This document shows positions 34,918 through 43,966 of a stretch of 64,000 bases of DNA, one piece after another. The DNA comes from Thermoflexus sp042408815 (GTDB lineage: Bacteria; Chloroflexota; Anaerolineae; Thermoflexales; Thermoflexaceae). Positions within the stretch are counted from its first letter, which is position 1, and each line of letters opens with the position of its first letter. Made by a program: the position numbers and the translations under genes. Where the stretch lies: the NCBI RefSeq assembly GCF_042408815.1, contig NZ_JBHOQR010000027.1:59319-123318 (forward strand), given 5' to 3'. A model generated the notes under the pieces. That model made no database searches and had not been told where the DNA came from. It worked only from the letters and a program-made list of their open reading frames with translations.

Positions 34918-34964
34918 TAGCACCACGCCATGGCGCGAGAGGATGGGAGGATCGCTTGGAGGGA

Positions 34965-34995
34965 TGGGCGGGCACGCTAAACCCGCGCCCGCCCA
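34965..34995. terminator. Hairpin between convergent genes
   Basis: TGGGCGGGC (34965-34973) pairs with GCCCGCCCA (34987-34995) in the gap between the coiled-coil gene and tgt. There is no T tract, so terminator function is only likely by position. Confidence 0.4.
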
Positions 34996-35065
34996 CCTCC
35001 ATCGATGAAGGCTTCGCTGGATGCCGGCGAGGAAGAGGGGGGACCCTTTCCCCGCTCTCCCGCCC

Positions 35066-36208
35066 TCAACCCGGCATCCCCTGCTCTGGATCCATCGTGA
35101 GAGCGGCCTGGGCTTCCAGCACGGCGGCTCGGAAGTCCGCGAAGCGTCCCTCTACGATCGCCTGGCGCATTTCCTCCATGAACCGGAACATCGTATACAA
35201 GTTATGCAGCGTGGTCAGATACATCGCCACGGGTTCCCCCACATTGAACAGGTGCCGCAGGTAGGCGCGGGAGAACCGCCTGCAGGTAGGACATCCACAT
35301 GCCTCATCGATCGGACGAGGATCCTCCGCATAGATGGCGTTGCGCAGGTTCAGACGCCCATCCCGCGTGATCGCCGTCCCATGCCGGGCCACCCGCGTGG
35401 GCATCACGCAATCGAAGAGATCCACTCCCCGCGCCACCGCTTCGACAAAATCCACTAGGGTCCCCACGCCCATAAGATAGCGGGGTTTCTCCTCAGGCAG
35501 CAGGGCGTCCATGAGCTCCAGTGTGCGGTAGGTTAAAGGCTTCGGCTCGCCCACCGACAACCCTCCGATGGCGTAGCCGGGGAAATCCAGGCCAATTAGG
35601 AAGCGCGCGCTCCGGGTCCGCAGATCTTCGAAAACCCCGCCCTGCACAATGCCGAAGAGGGCCTGGTCCGTTCGGATGTGGGCAGCCCGGCAGCGCTCCG
35701 CCCAGCGATGGGTCCGCTCCAGGGCCTTCACGTTGTAATCGTAATCCATGGGCGGGGGGCATTCATCCAGGCACATGATCAGATCCGCTCCCAGGTTCTC
35801 CTGGATGCGGATGGCCTTCTCCGGGGTGAACCGATGGAGGGATCCGTCCAGGTGGGAGCGAAAGGTGACGCCCTCATCATCCACTTCCCGCAGCCCTTGG
35901 AGGCTGAAGATCTGGAACCCGCCGCTGTCGGTGAGGATGGGCCCGTTCCAGCCCATAAAGCGGTGGAGCCCGCCCAGGCGAGCGATCCGCTCATCGCCGG
36001 GCCGCAGATACAGATGGTAGGTGTTCGCCAGGATCAGGCGGGCGCCCAGGGCTTCGAGATCCCATGCCGGCATGGTCTTCACCGCCCCCTGGGTGCCCAC
36101 CGGGGCGAAACACGGCGTTGGAATGCGCCCATGGGGCGTATCCAGAAACCCCGCCCGCGCCCGTCCATCGCGGGCCAGCACCACGAACCGGAAGCCCTCC
36201 TGCGGCAT
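35066..36208 (-). CDS. tgt: tRNA-guanine transglycosylase
   Basis: 380 residues. Exchanges guanine 34 for preQ1 in GUN-anticodon tRNAs (queuosine pathway). Motifs are ILTDSGGFQIFSL (catalytic Asp), FGIVQGGVFEDLR, GYAIGGLSVGEP, VDLFDCVMPTRVARHGTA (nucleophilic Asp) and a C-terminal zinc site CGCPTC with a downstream His in TTLHN. The start ATG 36208 has GGAGGAAGCGGAGC; the open frame to 36292 adds non-family residues. Confidence 0.96.
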   Translation of the reverse strand: MPQEGFRFVVLARDGRARAGFLDTPHGRIPTPCFAPVGTQGAVKTMPAWDLEALGARLILANTYHLYLRPGDERIARLGGLHRFMGWNGPILTDSGGFQIFSLQGLREVDDEGVTFRSHLDGSLHRFTPEKAIRIQENLGADLIMCLDECPPPMDYDYNVKALERTHRWAERCRAAHIRTDQALFGIVQGGVFEDLRTRSARFLIGLDFPGYAIGGLSVGEPKPLTYRTLELMDALLPEEKPRYLMGVGTLVDFVEAVARGVDLFDCVMPTRVARHGTAITRDGRLNLRNAIYAEDPRPIDEACGCPTCRRFSRAYLRHLFNVGEPVAMYLTTLHNLYTMFRFMEEMRQAIVEGRFADFRAAVLEAQAALTMDPEQGMPG

Positions 36209-36356
36209 GCTCCGCTTCCTCCAGTTGGGCGATCTCCCTCGAAGCCAATGGGGGCGCCGAAAGTCCCTGCCGCCCCACGCCTCCACTTCCATCTACTCCC
36301 GGAAAGGGTTTCAACTGCCCAGTTCCGCACCTCCTCCGGGTCCTCCCAGCCGCGGC

Positions 36357-36844
36357 CGCCTGTATCCCGCACCGCCTCGATGTATCCATGTATACGAAGT
36401 TCTTTGAGACCTCACGAAGTCTCCACGGTTCGCCTGTTTCCTGTTCGATGTCGCGGACAAACTCTTGCAGTTTCCCTTTCCGTTCACTGCTCGACATCTT
36501 CGATCCGCCAGCCCACCAGGGCCCGGCGAGGATATTGCAGATTGGCGCTCAGCGCCTCATCCATCCACCATCCCACCGTCAAGCAACAGCAAATCCACCC
36601 CATCGCCGCTGGAGCGCCTGAGCTTGCTGGCGACGGCAACCGTCGGCCGCGGTTTGCCCTCCTGCCCTACCGCAATGAATCGGGGCTCCCTCTTGAGGAC
36701 GCTGTGCCGCTTTCCCTCCATCTCCTCCTGCGGGAGGATATGGAACTCCCCACTGCGCGGAAGAACGATAAATCCCAGCGGTAACGGGATAAGGCTACTC
36801 CCGCTCCGGCCCCAGATAGGCCATCGCCTCTTCGTGATCGCCAT
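36357..36844 (-). other. Cluster of short overlapping ORFs, possibly a broken gene
   Basis: Between tgt and the PEP/pyruvate-binding gene (gap 36209-36794) the minus strand holds three short protein-like frames in series. The first (to 36557) includes REPRFIAVGQEGKPRPTVAV and ends DLLLLDGGMVDG. The second starts at an ATG overlapping that stop and reads MDEALSANLQYPRRALVGWR, about 26 residues. The third starts at an ATG overlapping the second stop and reads MSSSERKGKLQEFVRDIEQE and on to about YMDTS. They may be one frameshifted gene or coupled tiny genes. No family is recognised. Confidence 0.35.
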
Positions 36845-39131
36845 CCATTACCAGGTGAAGATAGCGGCCGCCCGTTGCCCCGGGGACATCGATGACCTTC
36901 ACGCAGGAGGCATAAGGGGCTTCCTCCGGCAACATGGCCGTCAGACTGTTAGGCGCCTGGAGGAAGAAATCGGCCCGGAAGATGGCCCGCTCATCGTCCG
37001 GGATGATCGCCAGCGGGTAGATCTGGGCCTCGATCAGATCGCGGAAGAAATGGGTTCCGTAGGAGAGCTCAGGGGATCCCTGAGCGCCCCGCCGCCCGAT
37101 CTCCACCAGGGCCCGGGCGTTGTAGATATCGGCATAGCCGACTTTCACTCCCAGGTAAGGGTTCACGCTGCCCCATCGGCCCGGCCCAATCAGGATGAAA
37201 CGCTCCCCCGCCAGACGCCGGTTCAGCCGCCCGATGACCCGTGCGATCTCCAGCCGCGCGCTCAGCTCCGGGATGCGGGTGTAAGCGATGGGATCCACGT
37301 AGATGATATACCGGATGTTATACACCACCCCATGGGGCACCATGTGATGAGAGGTGAACAAGATGTCCTCTGCCGGGATATCCTGGGGGATGCGCGGGCT
37401 GATGGCCTGCTCGTAGTCGGTCTGCGGCCGGCACTGCAGGAGCCGGAGCATGGGCCGGGGCGGCCGCCCGCCCTCCAGGAGAACCGCGAACTCCACATCG
37501 ACGGGCCGGCCGTAGTAGCGCTCCAACTTGCGCAACACCGCCCGCATCAGAGGCACGAAATCCGTTTCCTGAAGAAGGCGATCGAAGGTGATAACCAGGG
37601 AACGGGGATCAACGTTGCGGCCGATCAGGGGCTGGAGGTAATCCCCCTTATGGACCAGAGCCAGATAGGCCAGGCCAGGGTAATCCGCCTCCAACACCTC
37701 GTAGATCGGCATGGTGCGGAAAGCATTCTCCTCCAGATCAATGACATCGATGAAGTGCTGGGCGTAGCGGGCGATCGTCTGGGGATCTTTCTCCGGGCGC
37801 AGGCCAGGATGGCTCAGGGCGACCATGCGGGGGTAATCGTGGGCCACCCGCTCCACCGCACGGGTGCCCAAACCGATCACCATCCGCACAAAACCATCCT
37901 CCCGCCGGATCCGTGGGCTCCAGCGGAAGGGGTTCCGGGAGTAAGCCACTCCGGCGACCGGAGGGAAGAAGTAGCGGCCGTAGCGAGCTCCCTCCACCTT
38001 CTGAAGCAGGACCGCCATCCGCTCGTCGTAATCCACCAGCCCAACGTGCCGCCGGTAGATCAGGGGATCAGGATGGAAGACGCTGGCGTAGACCCGCTTG
38101 ATGGCCGTCAACAGCGTCTCCAGGTTCTCCTCCGGAGAGCCCTGGTTGGGGCAGAAATGGCTCTCGTATTTGCCGGCGAAGGAAGCCCCGAAGTTGTCCT
38201 CCAGAAGACTCGAGGAACGCACAATGAGGGGATGCCGGCCGACCTCCCGGAGCAGCTCCCGCAGCCGCTGAATGAACCAGGGCGGAAATCGCCCTTCCAG
38301 GAAAGCATGCTGCACCTCCGGGAACTCCGCGCGGATCTCCTCCTCGGACTTGTACTTCTGGTTCAGATAAGGAAGCAATCCATTTCGTTCCATGAATTCA
38401 TAAAAAACATCGGCCCCAATGAACCAGGATTCGGGGATGTTCACCCGCTCCGCCAGCGGGAAGGGATCCTCGGGATCCGGCGTCTGGAGGATCCGCCAGG
38501 CCAGCATCATCCCCGCCGCCTTGCCGCCGATCTTCCCCTGCCCGATCCGCCGCTCGTAGATCGCCCGCAGGTCCGCTGAGGTAAAGTGCTCGCGAGCGAT
38601 CCCCACGAAGGCCAGCTGATCGCTGATGATGCTCTTGATCAGGACGACGCGGATCTCCTTGAGATGGGGGAGCACCGCTTTGCGTTGCGCTGGGGGCGCG
38701 GCCTCGTAAGCCTCCGCCTGAGCGAAGAGGGCCTCCACCGGGGCCAGCTCCGGGTTGAACGTGAGCACCGGGCGATGCCCCGGCGCCCGCTCCTCGAGCA
38801 CCGAGCGGACGATCTCCACGAACAGGCTGTGGGGGAGGTTGTAGGCGAAATAGAACTCCGTCAGCTGGTCCCGGATCTGGGTCAGCCGTTCCTCCCACTC
38901 CTCCGCCGATTCCTGGCCGAAGGGATCCGTGAGCCCTTCGAGGCGCTGGGAGATCAGCGCCTTCTCCCGGACCTCCGCCTCGAAGGCCTCAGGGGTGATG
39001 ATGCCGCGGGCGAAGAGCTCCTGACGCATCCGCTCTCGAATTCGGCGGGCCAGGATCGGGTAGCGGAGGATCTCCAAGTGCAGGGCCAGCGCCGGCGGCA
39101 GATGCCAGGGGTATCCGTGCTCTCCATCCAT
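36795..39131 (-). CDS. Orphan PEP/pyruvate-binding (PPDK N-terminal-like) domain protein
   Basis: 778 residues. The region from about 215 to 580 matches the ATP-grasp PEP/pyruvate-binding domain of PEP synthase and pyruvate phosphate dikinase (GQGKIGGKAAGMMLAWRIL; HPLIVRSSSLLEDNFGASFA; VDVEFAV...LLQCRPQ). The phosphohistidine swivel domain and the C-terminal TIM barrel are absent. About 200 helical residues precede it, and a C-terminal region of about 190 residues (GERFILIGPGRWGSVNPYLG) is conserved-looking but unassigned. It is therefore not a full PEP synthase; it could be a phosphotransferase acting on another partner. ATG 39131 follows GAAGGTGGATGG; a second ATG at 39170 lacks a ribosome site. 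Confidence 0.75.
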   Translation of the reverse strand: MDGEHGYPWHLPPALALHLEILRYPILARRIRERMRQELFARGIITPEAFEAEVREKALISQRLEGLTDPFGQESAEEWEERLTQIRDQLTEFYFAYNLPHSLFVEIVRSVLEERAPGHRPVLTFNPELAPVEALFAQAEAYEAAPPAQRKAVLPHLKEIRVVLIKSIISDQLAFVGIAREHFTSADLRAIYERRIGQGKIGGKAAGMMLAWRILQTPDPEDPFPLAERVNIPESWFIGADVFYEFMERNGLLPYLNQKYKSEEEIRAEFPEVQHAFLEGRFPPWFIQRLRELLREVGRHPLIVRSSSLLEDNFGASFAGKYESHFCPNQGSPEENLETLLTAIKRVYASVFHPDPLIYRRHVGLVDYDERMAVLLQKVEGARYGRYFFPPVAGVAYSRNPFRWSPRIRREDGFVRMVIGLGTRAVERVAHDYPRMVALSHPGLRPEKDPQTIARYAQHFIDVIDLEENAFRTMPIYEVLEADYPGLAYLALVHKGDYLQPLIGRNVDPRSLVITFDRLLQETDFVPLMRAVLRKLERYYGRPVDVEFAVLLEGGRPPRPMLRLLQCRPQTDYEQAISPRIPQDIPAEDILFTSHHMVPHGVVYNIRYIIYVDPIAYTRIPELSARLEIARVIGRLNRRLAGERFILIGPGRWGSVNPYLGVKVGYADIYNARALVEIGRRGAQGSPELSYGTHFFRDLIEAQIYPLAIIPDDERAIFRADFFLQAPNSLTAMLPEEAPYASCVKVIDVPGATGGRYLHLVMDGDHEEAMAYLGPERE

Positions 39132-39313
39132 CCACCTTCGCCCATCCCGGGGATCCTGGATCCTGAGCATACTGCAAGTCCATACCGCGGTCAAAAATCC
39201 TCGACGCCGCCGTCCGGCCTTTTGATAGCTTCCTCTGTCGCCTATTTCGTATCCTATTCACAGGCAACCCTCCCTCCGAACGATCGCGCTAAAATCACAG
39301 CAGGAGGATTCCG

Positions 39314-40609
39314 ATGGGTGAACCATGGGTTTTCTGTGACGAAGTGATCATTGAAGTGAAGGCCGGCGACGGCGGAGATGGATGCGTCTCGTTCCGCCGC
39401 GAGAAATATGTGCCCATGGGCGGGCCGGATGGAGGGGATGGGGGAAAAGGGGGGGACGTGATCCTGCGGGTGAACCCCCATTTGAACACGCTGGCGTATT
39501 ATTATCGCCATCGCCACTTCCGGGCGGAGAACGGCCGTCACGGCCGCGGAGGCCGAAAGACCGGGGCCAGCGGAGAGGACCTGGTTCTGGAAGTGCCGCC
39601 CGGCACCGTGGTCCGAGATGCGGATACCGGGGAGATCCTGGCGGATCTCACGGAACCGGGACAGACGGTGATCGTCGCCCGGGGAGGACGGGGCGGGCGG
39701 GGAAATGCCGCTTTCGTCAGCCCGACCAATCAGGCCCCGCGGATTGCAGAGCGCGGGGAGCCTGGGGAATTCCGTCGCCTCCACTTGGAGCTGCGCCTTC
39801 TGGCGGATGTCGGACTGATCGGCAAGCCGAACGCCGGGAAATCCACCCTGCTGGCCGCCGTCACCGCCGCCCGACCGAAGATCGCAGATTATCCCTTCAC
39901 CACCCTCCATCCGCATCTGGGAGTCGTGGTGCTGGATGATACGGCTTCCTTCGTGCTGGCGGACCTGCCGGGCCTGATCGAGGGGGCCCATCGAGGGGTC
40001 GGCCTCGGGCTGGCCTTCCTGCGCCACGTCGAGCGCACCCGCGTCCTGATCCATCTGCTGGATGGCCTCTCCCCGGACCCGGTCGCGGATTACGAGGCGA
40101 TCCGGGCGGAGCTGGGCCATTACAACCCCGATTTGCTGAGGCGGCCCGAGATCATCGCGTTCAACAAGATGGATCTGCCGGAGGTTAAAGCCCGATGGCT
40201 GGAAGTGGAAGCGGCTTTCGCCGCGCGGGGCCTTGTGGTTCATCCGATCTCCGCCGCAGCGAAGCAGGGCACCCGGAACTTGATGTGGGAAGCCTGGAAG
40301 CGATTGCAGGAAGCGCCGCCTCCGCCCCCGCTGCAGCCCACCGCGCCCCCCCTTGTCCGGCGCGAAACCCCAATCCGGGTAGTCCGCGAACGGAATGGCT
40401 GGCGGGTTGTGGGGACAGCGGCGGAGAAGGCCGTGCGGATGGCCCGCCTGGATTCCGAGGAAGGCCTGTTACATCTCCACCGCCAGCTGGAGCAATTGGG
40501 CGTCATCGAGGCCCTGGAGCAGGCCGGGGTCCGGCCAGGGGACACCGTTTATATCGGCGAGGTGGAGCTGGAGTGGGTAGACTGGGCCGATGTGGGGAAG
40601 CGTTCATAA
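39314..40609 (+). CDS. obgE: GTPase Obg (ribosome assembly/stress)
   Basis: 431 residues with the three Obg parts. The glycine-rich N-terminal domain covers about 8-165 (AGDGGDGCVSFRREKYVPMG). The G domain covers about 166-335, with G1 GLIGKPNAGKSTLL, G3 DLPGLIEGAH, G4 NKMD and G5 ISAAAKQG. The C-terminal OCT domain covers about 355-431, ending in VYIGEVELEWVDW. The start ATG 39314 has a perfect AGGAGG. Confidence 0.97.
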   Translation: MGEPWVFCDEVIIEVKAGDGGDGCVSFRREKYVPMGGPDGGDGGKGGDVILRVNPHLNTLAYYYRHRHFRAENGRHGRGGRKTGASGEDLVLEVPPGTVVRDADTGEILADLTEPGQTVIVARGGRGGRGNAAFVSPTNQAPRIAERGEPGEFRRLHLELRLLADVGLIGKPNAGKSTLLAAVTAARPKIADYPFTTLHPHLGVVVLDDTASFVLADLPGLIEGAHRGVGLGLAFLRHVERTRVLIHLLDGLSPDPVADYEAIRAELGHYNPDLLRRPEIIAFNKMDLPEVKARWLEVEAAFAARGLVVHPISAAAKQGTRNLMWEAWKRLQEAPPPPPLQPTAPPLVRRETPIRVVRERNGWRVVGTAAEKAVRMARLDSEEGLLHLHRQLEQLGVIEALEQAGVRPGDTVYIGEVELEWVDWADVGKRS

Positions 40610-40649
40610 AGCTTCCTCGTATCTCATAGCGGAATGCGGAGCGTTTCGA

Positions 40650-41276
40650 ATGAACCGCCTCGGCCTTCTGGGAGGAACTTTCGATCCCCCCCATTACGGC
40701 CATCTGGTGCTGGCCGAACAGGCCCGGATCCAGCTGAGTCTGGATCGGGTGCTGTTTATCCCGGCAGCGCAACCGCCGCACAAGCCAGCCGCGGAGGTCA
40801 CGCCGATTGAGCATCGTTTGAACATGCTGGCGCTGGCCATCGCGGGCAATCCATTTTTCGAGATCTCCCGCGCCGACATCGATCGCCCAGGCCCTCATTA
40901 CACCGTCGACCTGCTGTCCCATCTGCGAACAGCCTATCCGGAAGCGGAGTTCTTTTTTCTGTTGGGATCCGATTCGCTGGTGGATCTCCCCCGCTGGCGG
41001 GAGCCTCACCGCCTGATCCAGATGACCTGGCTGGCGGTGATGCCCCGACCCGGATATGTCGTGCACATGCCGCTTCTGGAACAGGCGTTGCCGGGGATCA
41101 GCCAGCGGCTGATCTGGCTGGACGCGCCGTTCCTGGATATCGCTTCCCATGATCTACGGCGGCGCGTGAAAAGCGGCGGCTCGATTCGGTATCTGGTCCC
41201 CCCGGAGGTGGAGACTTATATCTACACCTACGGCCTGTATCGCAACGCTGTGGCTCCCTTCCCAAAGAAACCATAA
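40650..41276 (+). CDS. nadD: Nicotinate-nucleotide adenylyltransferase
   Basis: 208 residues. Adenylates nicotinate mononucleotide in NAD synthesis. The nucleotidyltransferase signature is LGGTFDPPHYGHLVLAEQA, with FLLGSDSLVDLPRW in the middle and DIASHDLRRRVKSGGSIRYL near the end in place of the usual ISST-x-IR. ATG 40650 is chosen because GLLGGTFDP must lie near the N-terminus. It follows obgE by 40 bases, a common gene order. Confidence 0.94.
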   Translation: MNRLGLLGGTFDPPHYGHLVLAEQARIQLSLDRVLFIPAAQPPHKPAAEVTPIEHRLNMLALAIAGNPFFEISRADIDRPGPHYTVDLLSHLRTAYPEAEFFFLLGSDSLVDLPRWREPHRLIQMTWLAVMPRPGYVVHMPLLEQALPGISQRLIWLDAPFLDIASHDLRRRVKSGGSIRYLVPPEVETYIYTYGLYRNAVAPFPKKP

Positions 41277-41293
41277 TCCTGCTCTGAATCCAG

Positions 41294-42304
41294 ATGATGA
41301 TCCAACTGGTTGCTATCCAGATGCGCTGGTCTCCTCAGGATGGATCTTCCCCTGCGGCTTTTATTGCCCGCATGGATGGGCTGATGGCCCAGGCTGCCGA
41401 GCGATTGGATCAACGGGAGCCGGCGCTGGTGGCCTTCCCGGAGGATGTCGGGCTGTTGGCTGCGCTGGCGGTTCTCCCTCCAGGGCTTCGAAATCAGCCC
41501 ACGATGACGAAGGCCATGGCCTTTGCGCTGCGCCAGCAGTTCCTCCCTGCCCTCTACTATCGTCTCCGCCATCGGGTGAGCTGGGCCCGCGCCCTGCTGT
41601 TGGCCATCCAGCCCCGGCTCGTTCCGCTGTATCTCCGCACCTTCTCCCTCCTGGCCCGGAAATACCGCGCGGTCCTGGTTGCCGGCTCTGCTCCGCTGGC
41701 CGCCCTCCCCCACGCCTCCGGATCCCACCTGGAGGCCATGCGCCCTCGGGGGCCTGCGGTCTACAACACCGCCGCGCTCTTCGGACCGGATGGATCCCTG
41801 ATCGGCCTTCAACGGAAAGTCGCGCTGATCGATCTGGAAGGCTCTCAGGGCCTAGATCTCACCCCGGGATCCCTCGAAGAAATCCAGGTGTTCTCCACGG
41901 AAGTCGGCCGGGTGGGGATCGCGATCTGCCTGGATGCCTTCGCGCCGGAATCCCCCGTGCGGGAACGGTTGGCCCACCTGGGGGCGGAGATCCTGGTCCA
42001 GCCCTCCGCCAACCCGGGGCCCTGGACGCCGGCGCAGCAGGCGGACTGGCTTCGAGGGGCCTGGGGGGCCACGGTTCAGGAGGGACGCTTCGTGTATGCG
42101 GTCAATCCCATGATGACGGGCGCCCTTTTCGATCTGGCCTTTTACGGACAATCGGCGCTCATCGCCCGTGATGCGGATCGGACGCCTGGGGATCAGGGTT
42201 ACCGGGATATCGGCCCGATGCCTGGCTTCATCGCCGTTGCCCAGAGGGACGATTCGGAGGAAATCCTAACCGCCCGGGTGCCGCATCCGGAGGAGCGTCC
42301 ATAG
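41294..42304 (+). CDS. Nitrilase-superfamily carbon-nitrogen hydrolase
   Basis: 336 residues. The Glu-Lys-Cys triad is recognisable in ALVAFPEDVGLL (Glu), GLQRKVALID (Lys) and VGIAICLDAFAPES (Cys). A 70-residue insertion near 75-125 separates the first two sites. The superfamily hydrolyses amides or nitriles; the substrate is not known. Co-directional with obgE and nadD, 17 bases after nadD. Confidence 0.85.
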   Translation: MMIQLVAIQMRWSPQDGSSPAAFIARMDGLMAQAAERLDQREPALVAFPEDVGLLAALAVLPPGLRNQPTMTKAMAFALRQQFLPALYYRLRHRVSWARALLLAIQPRLVPLYLRTFSLLARKYRAVLVAGSAPLAALPHASGSHLEAMRPRGPAVYNTAALFGPDGSLIGLQRKVALIDLEGSQGLDLTPGSLEEIQVFSTEVGRVGIAICLDAFAPESPVRERLAHLGAEILVQPSANPGPWTPAQQADWLRGAWGATVQEGRFVYAVNPMMTGALFDLAFYGQSALIARDADRTPGDQGYRDIGPMPGFIAVAQRDDSEEILTARVPHPEERP

Positions 42305-42319
42305 GACTGCACCATCCGG

Positions 42320-42547
42320 AGCCAGTGGCAATCCCTTTGCCGAAGGCCATGTCGAGGATACCCTGGGCCGTGCTCAAAGCCATGCCCCGCTGGGCCGGGG
42401 AGATCTGGTCTATCTTTCGGACGCTGCGGAAATCCCAGGCACGCCTTATCGAGCCCAGGCGGAGGCGCGGGGGATCCGCTCCCTCTCCCCGGCGAAGCGC
42501 CAGGCGCAGGCCTTAGGCCTGGGGGCCACCTCCCGCACCCCCAGGCC
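42320..42547 (+). pseudogene. Possible coding remnant with a terminal hairpin
   Basis: After the nitrilase stop, one plus-strand frame lacks any start codon but reads like protein (NPFAEGHVEDTLGRAQSHAP; RGDLVYLSDAAEIPGTPYRA). It could be a cut-off 3' end of a gene. Within it, GGCCTGGGGG (42516-42525) and CCCCCAGGCC (42538-42547) form a perfect 10-bp stem between the convergent nitrilase and argG genes, a plausible bidirectional terminator without a T run. Confidence 0.3.
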
Positions 42548-42586
42548 CCAAACCGCCCCGGACTTCCTCAAGGAGAGGCGGCCGCC

Positions 42587-43819
42587 TCAATCTCGCTCCT
42601 CAGGGGCGCGAGGTTCCCCGCGCAGGCCCCGGCTGATCAGGCCGTGGACCTTCAAGGGCAGCCCGAACAGCCGGATGAAGCCCGCTGCGTCCTTGTGATC
42701 GTAAGCCCCTACGGTATCGAAGGAGACAATGTCCTCCCGATAAAGGCTGTAAGGCGAACGCCGCCCCACGACAAACACGTTCCCCTTATACAGCTTGAGG
42801 CGCACCTCTCCGGTGACATTGCGCATGACCGTCCTCACGAAAGCATCCATCGCCTCCCGCAGCGGGCTGAACCACCAGCCGTAATAGACCAGCTCCGCAT
42901 ACCGCAGCGCCAGGCCCTGCTTGAAATGCATGGTCTCGCGATCCAGACACAGCGTCTCCAGCGCCCGCAGGGCCTCCACCCAGATGGTTCCCCCTGGCGT
43001 CTCGTAAACCCCGCGGGACTTCATTCCCACCAGCCGGTTCTCCACCAGATCCACCCGCCCAATGCCGTGCTTCGCCCCCAGCGCATTGAGGGCCTCCATC
43101 AGGGGAACTAGCCCCATCGGCTGGCCGTTCAGCGCCACGGGGACCCCCTGCTCGAAGGCCAGCGTGATGGTCTCCGGGGTATCCGGGGCCTTCGTGGGAT
43201 CCACGGTCCACAGATAGACATCATCCTCAGGCTCCCAATCGGGATCCTCCAGCGGTCCACCCTCGTGGGAGACGTGCCAGAGGTTGCGGTCACGGCTGTA
43301 GCGGCTGCTGCTCCACTCGATGGGGACGCCGTGGGCGCGGGCGTATTCGTACGCCTCGCGGCGGGAGGTGATCGACCACTCTCGCCATGGGGCGATCACC
43401 CGCAGATGGGGCGCCAGGGCCTGATAGGCCAGCTCGAAGCGGACCTGGTCGTTGCCTTTCCCGGTCGCCCCATGGGCCACCGCGTCCGCCCCCTCCTGGA
43501 GAGCGATCTCCACCTGATGCCTGGCGATCAGAGGACGCGCCATCGCGGTCCCCAGCAGGTATTTGCCCTCGTAGACTGCGCCAGCCTGCACGGTGGGCAG
43601 CACATAATCCCGCAGGAACTCCTCCCGCAGGTCGCGGATGATCACCTTGGAAGCCCCGCCGGCGTAGGCCCGCTCCTCGATCCCCTTCATCTCCTCCGCC
43701 CCCTGGCCGATATCCGCACAGAAGGCGATCACCTCGCACCCATAGGTCTCCCGCAGCCACGGGATGATGGTGGAGGTGTCCAGACCGCCGGAATAGGCCA
43801 GGACCACCTTGCGAACCAT
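42587..43819 (-). CDS. argG: Argininosuccinate synthase
   Basis: 410 residues. ATP-dependent condensation of citrulline and aspartate. The PP-loop is VVLAYSGGLDTSTIIPWL at the N-terminus, followed by DAVAHGATGKGNDQVRFELA and REAYEYARAHGVPIEW. ATG 43819 has GGAGGTGAAT; the upstream frame to 43897 is not family sequence. It is the distal gene of the arg operon, 147 bases after the NAGS gene. Confidence 0.97.
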   Translation of the reverse strand: MVRKVVLAYSGGLDTSTIIPWLRETYGCEVIAFCADIGQGAEEMKGIEERAYAGGASKVIIRDLREEFLRDYVLPTVQAGAVYEGKYLLGTAMARPLIARHQVEIALQEGADAVAHGATGKGNDQVRFELAYQALAPHLRVIAPWREWSITSRREAYEYARAHGVPIEWSSSRYSRDRNLWHVSHEGGPLEDPDWEPEDDVYLWTVDPTKAPDTPETITLAFEQGVPVALNGQPMGLVPLMEALNALGAKHGIGRVDLVENRLVGMKSRGVYETPGGTIWVEALRALETLCLDRETMHFKQGLALRYAELVYYGWWFSPLREAMDAFVRTVMRNVTGEVRLKLYKGNVFVVGRRSPYSLYREDIVSFDTVGAYDHKDAAGFIRLFGLPLKVHGLISRGLRGEPRAPEERD

Positions 43820-43966
43820 ATTCACCTCCTCCTGAAATAAGGGCTTTGAATTCAGGCGTGACATCGGGAGAGATGCCCTATCGCATAACCCATCCACCAG
43901 GGGCCCGCATAGGGCGCGCCGCGGGCTCCAAAGCCCCGGCCGGGAACCCTGCGGCGTGATTCCCCC

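Noticed and set aside
36465..38579. A 704-codon plus-strand frame
   Set aside because: Antisense shadow of the PEP/pyruvate-binding gene, without recognisable domains.
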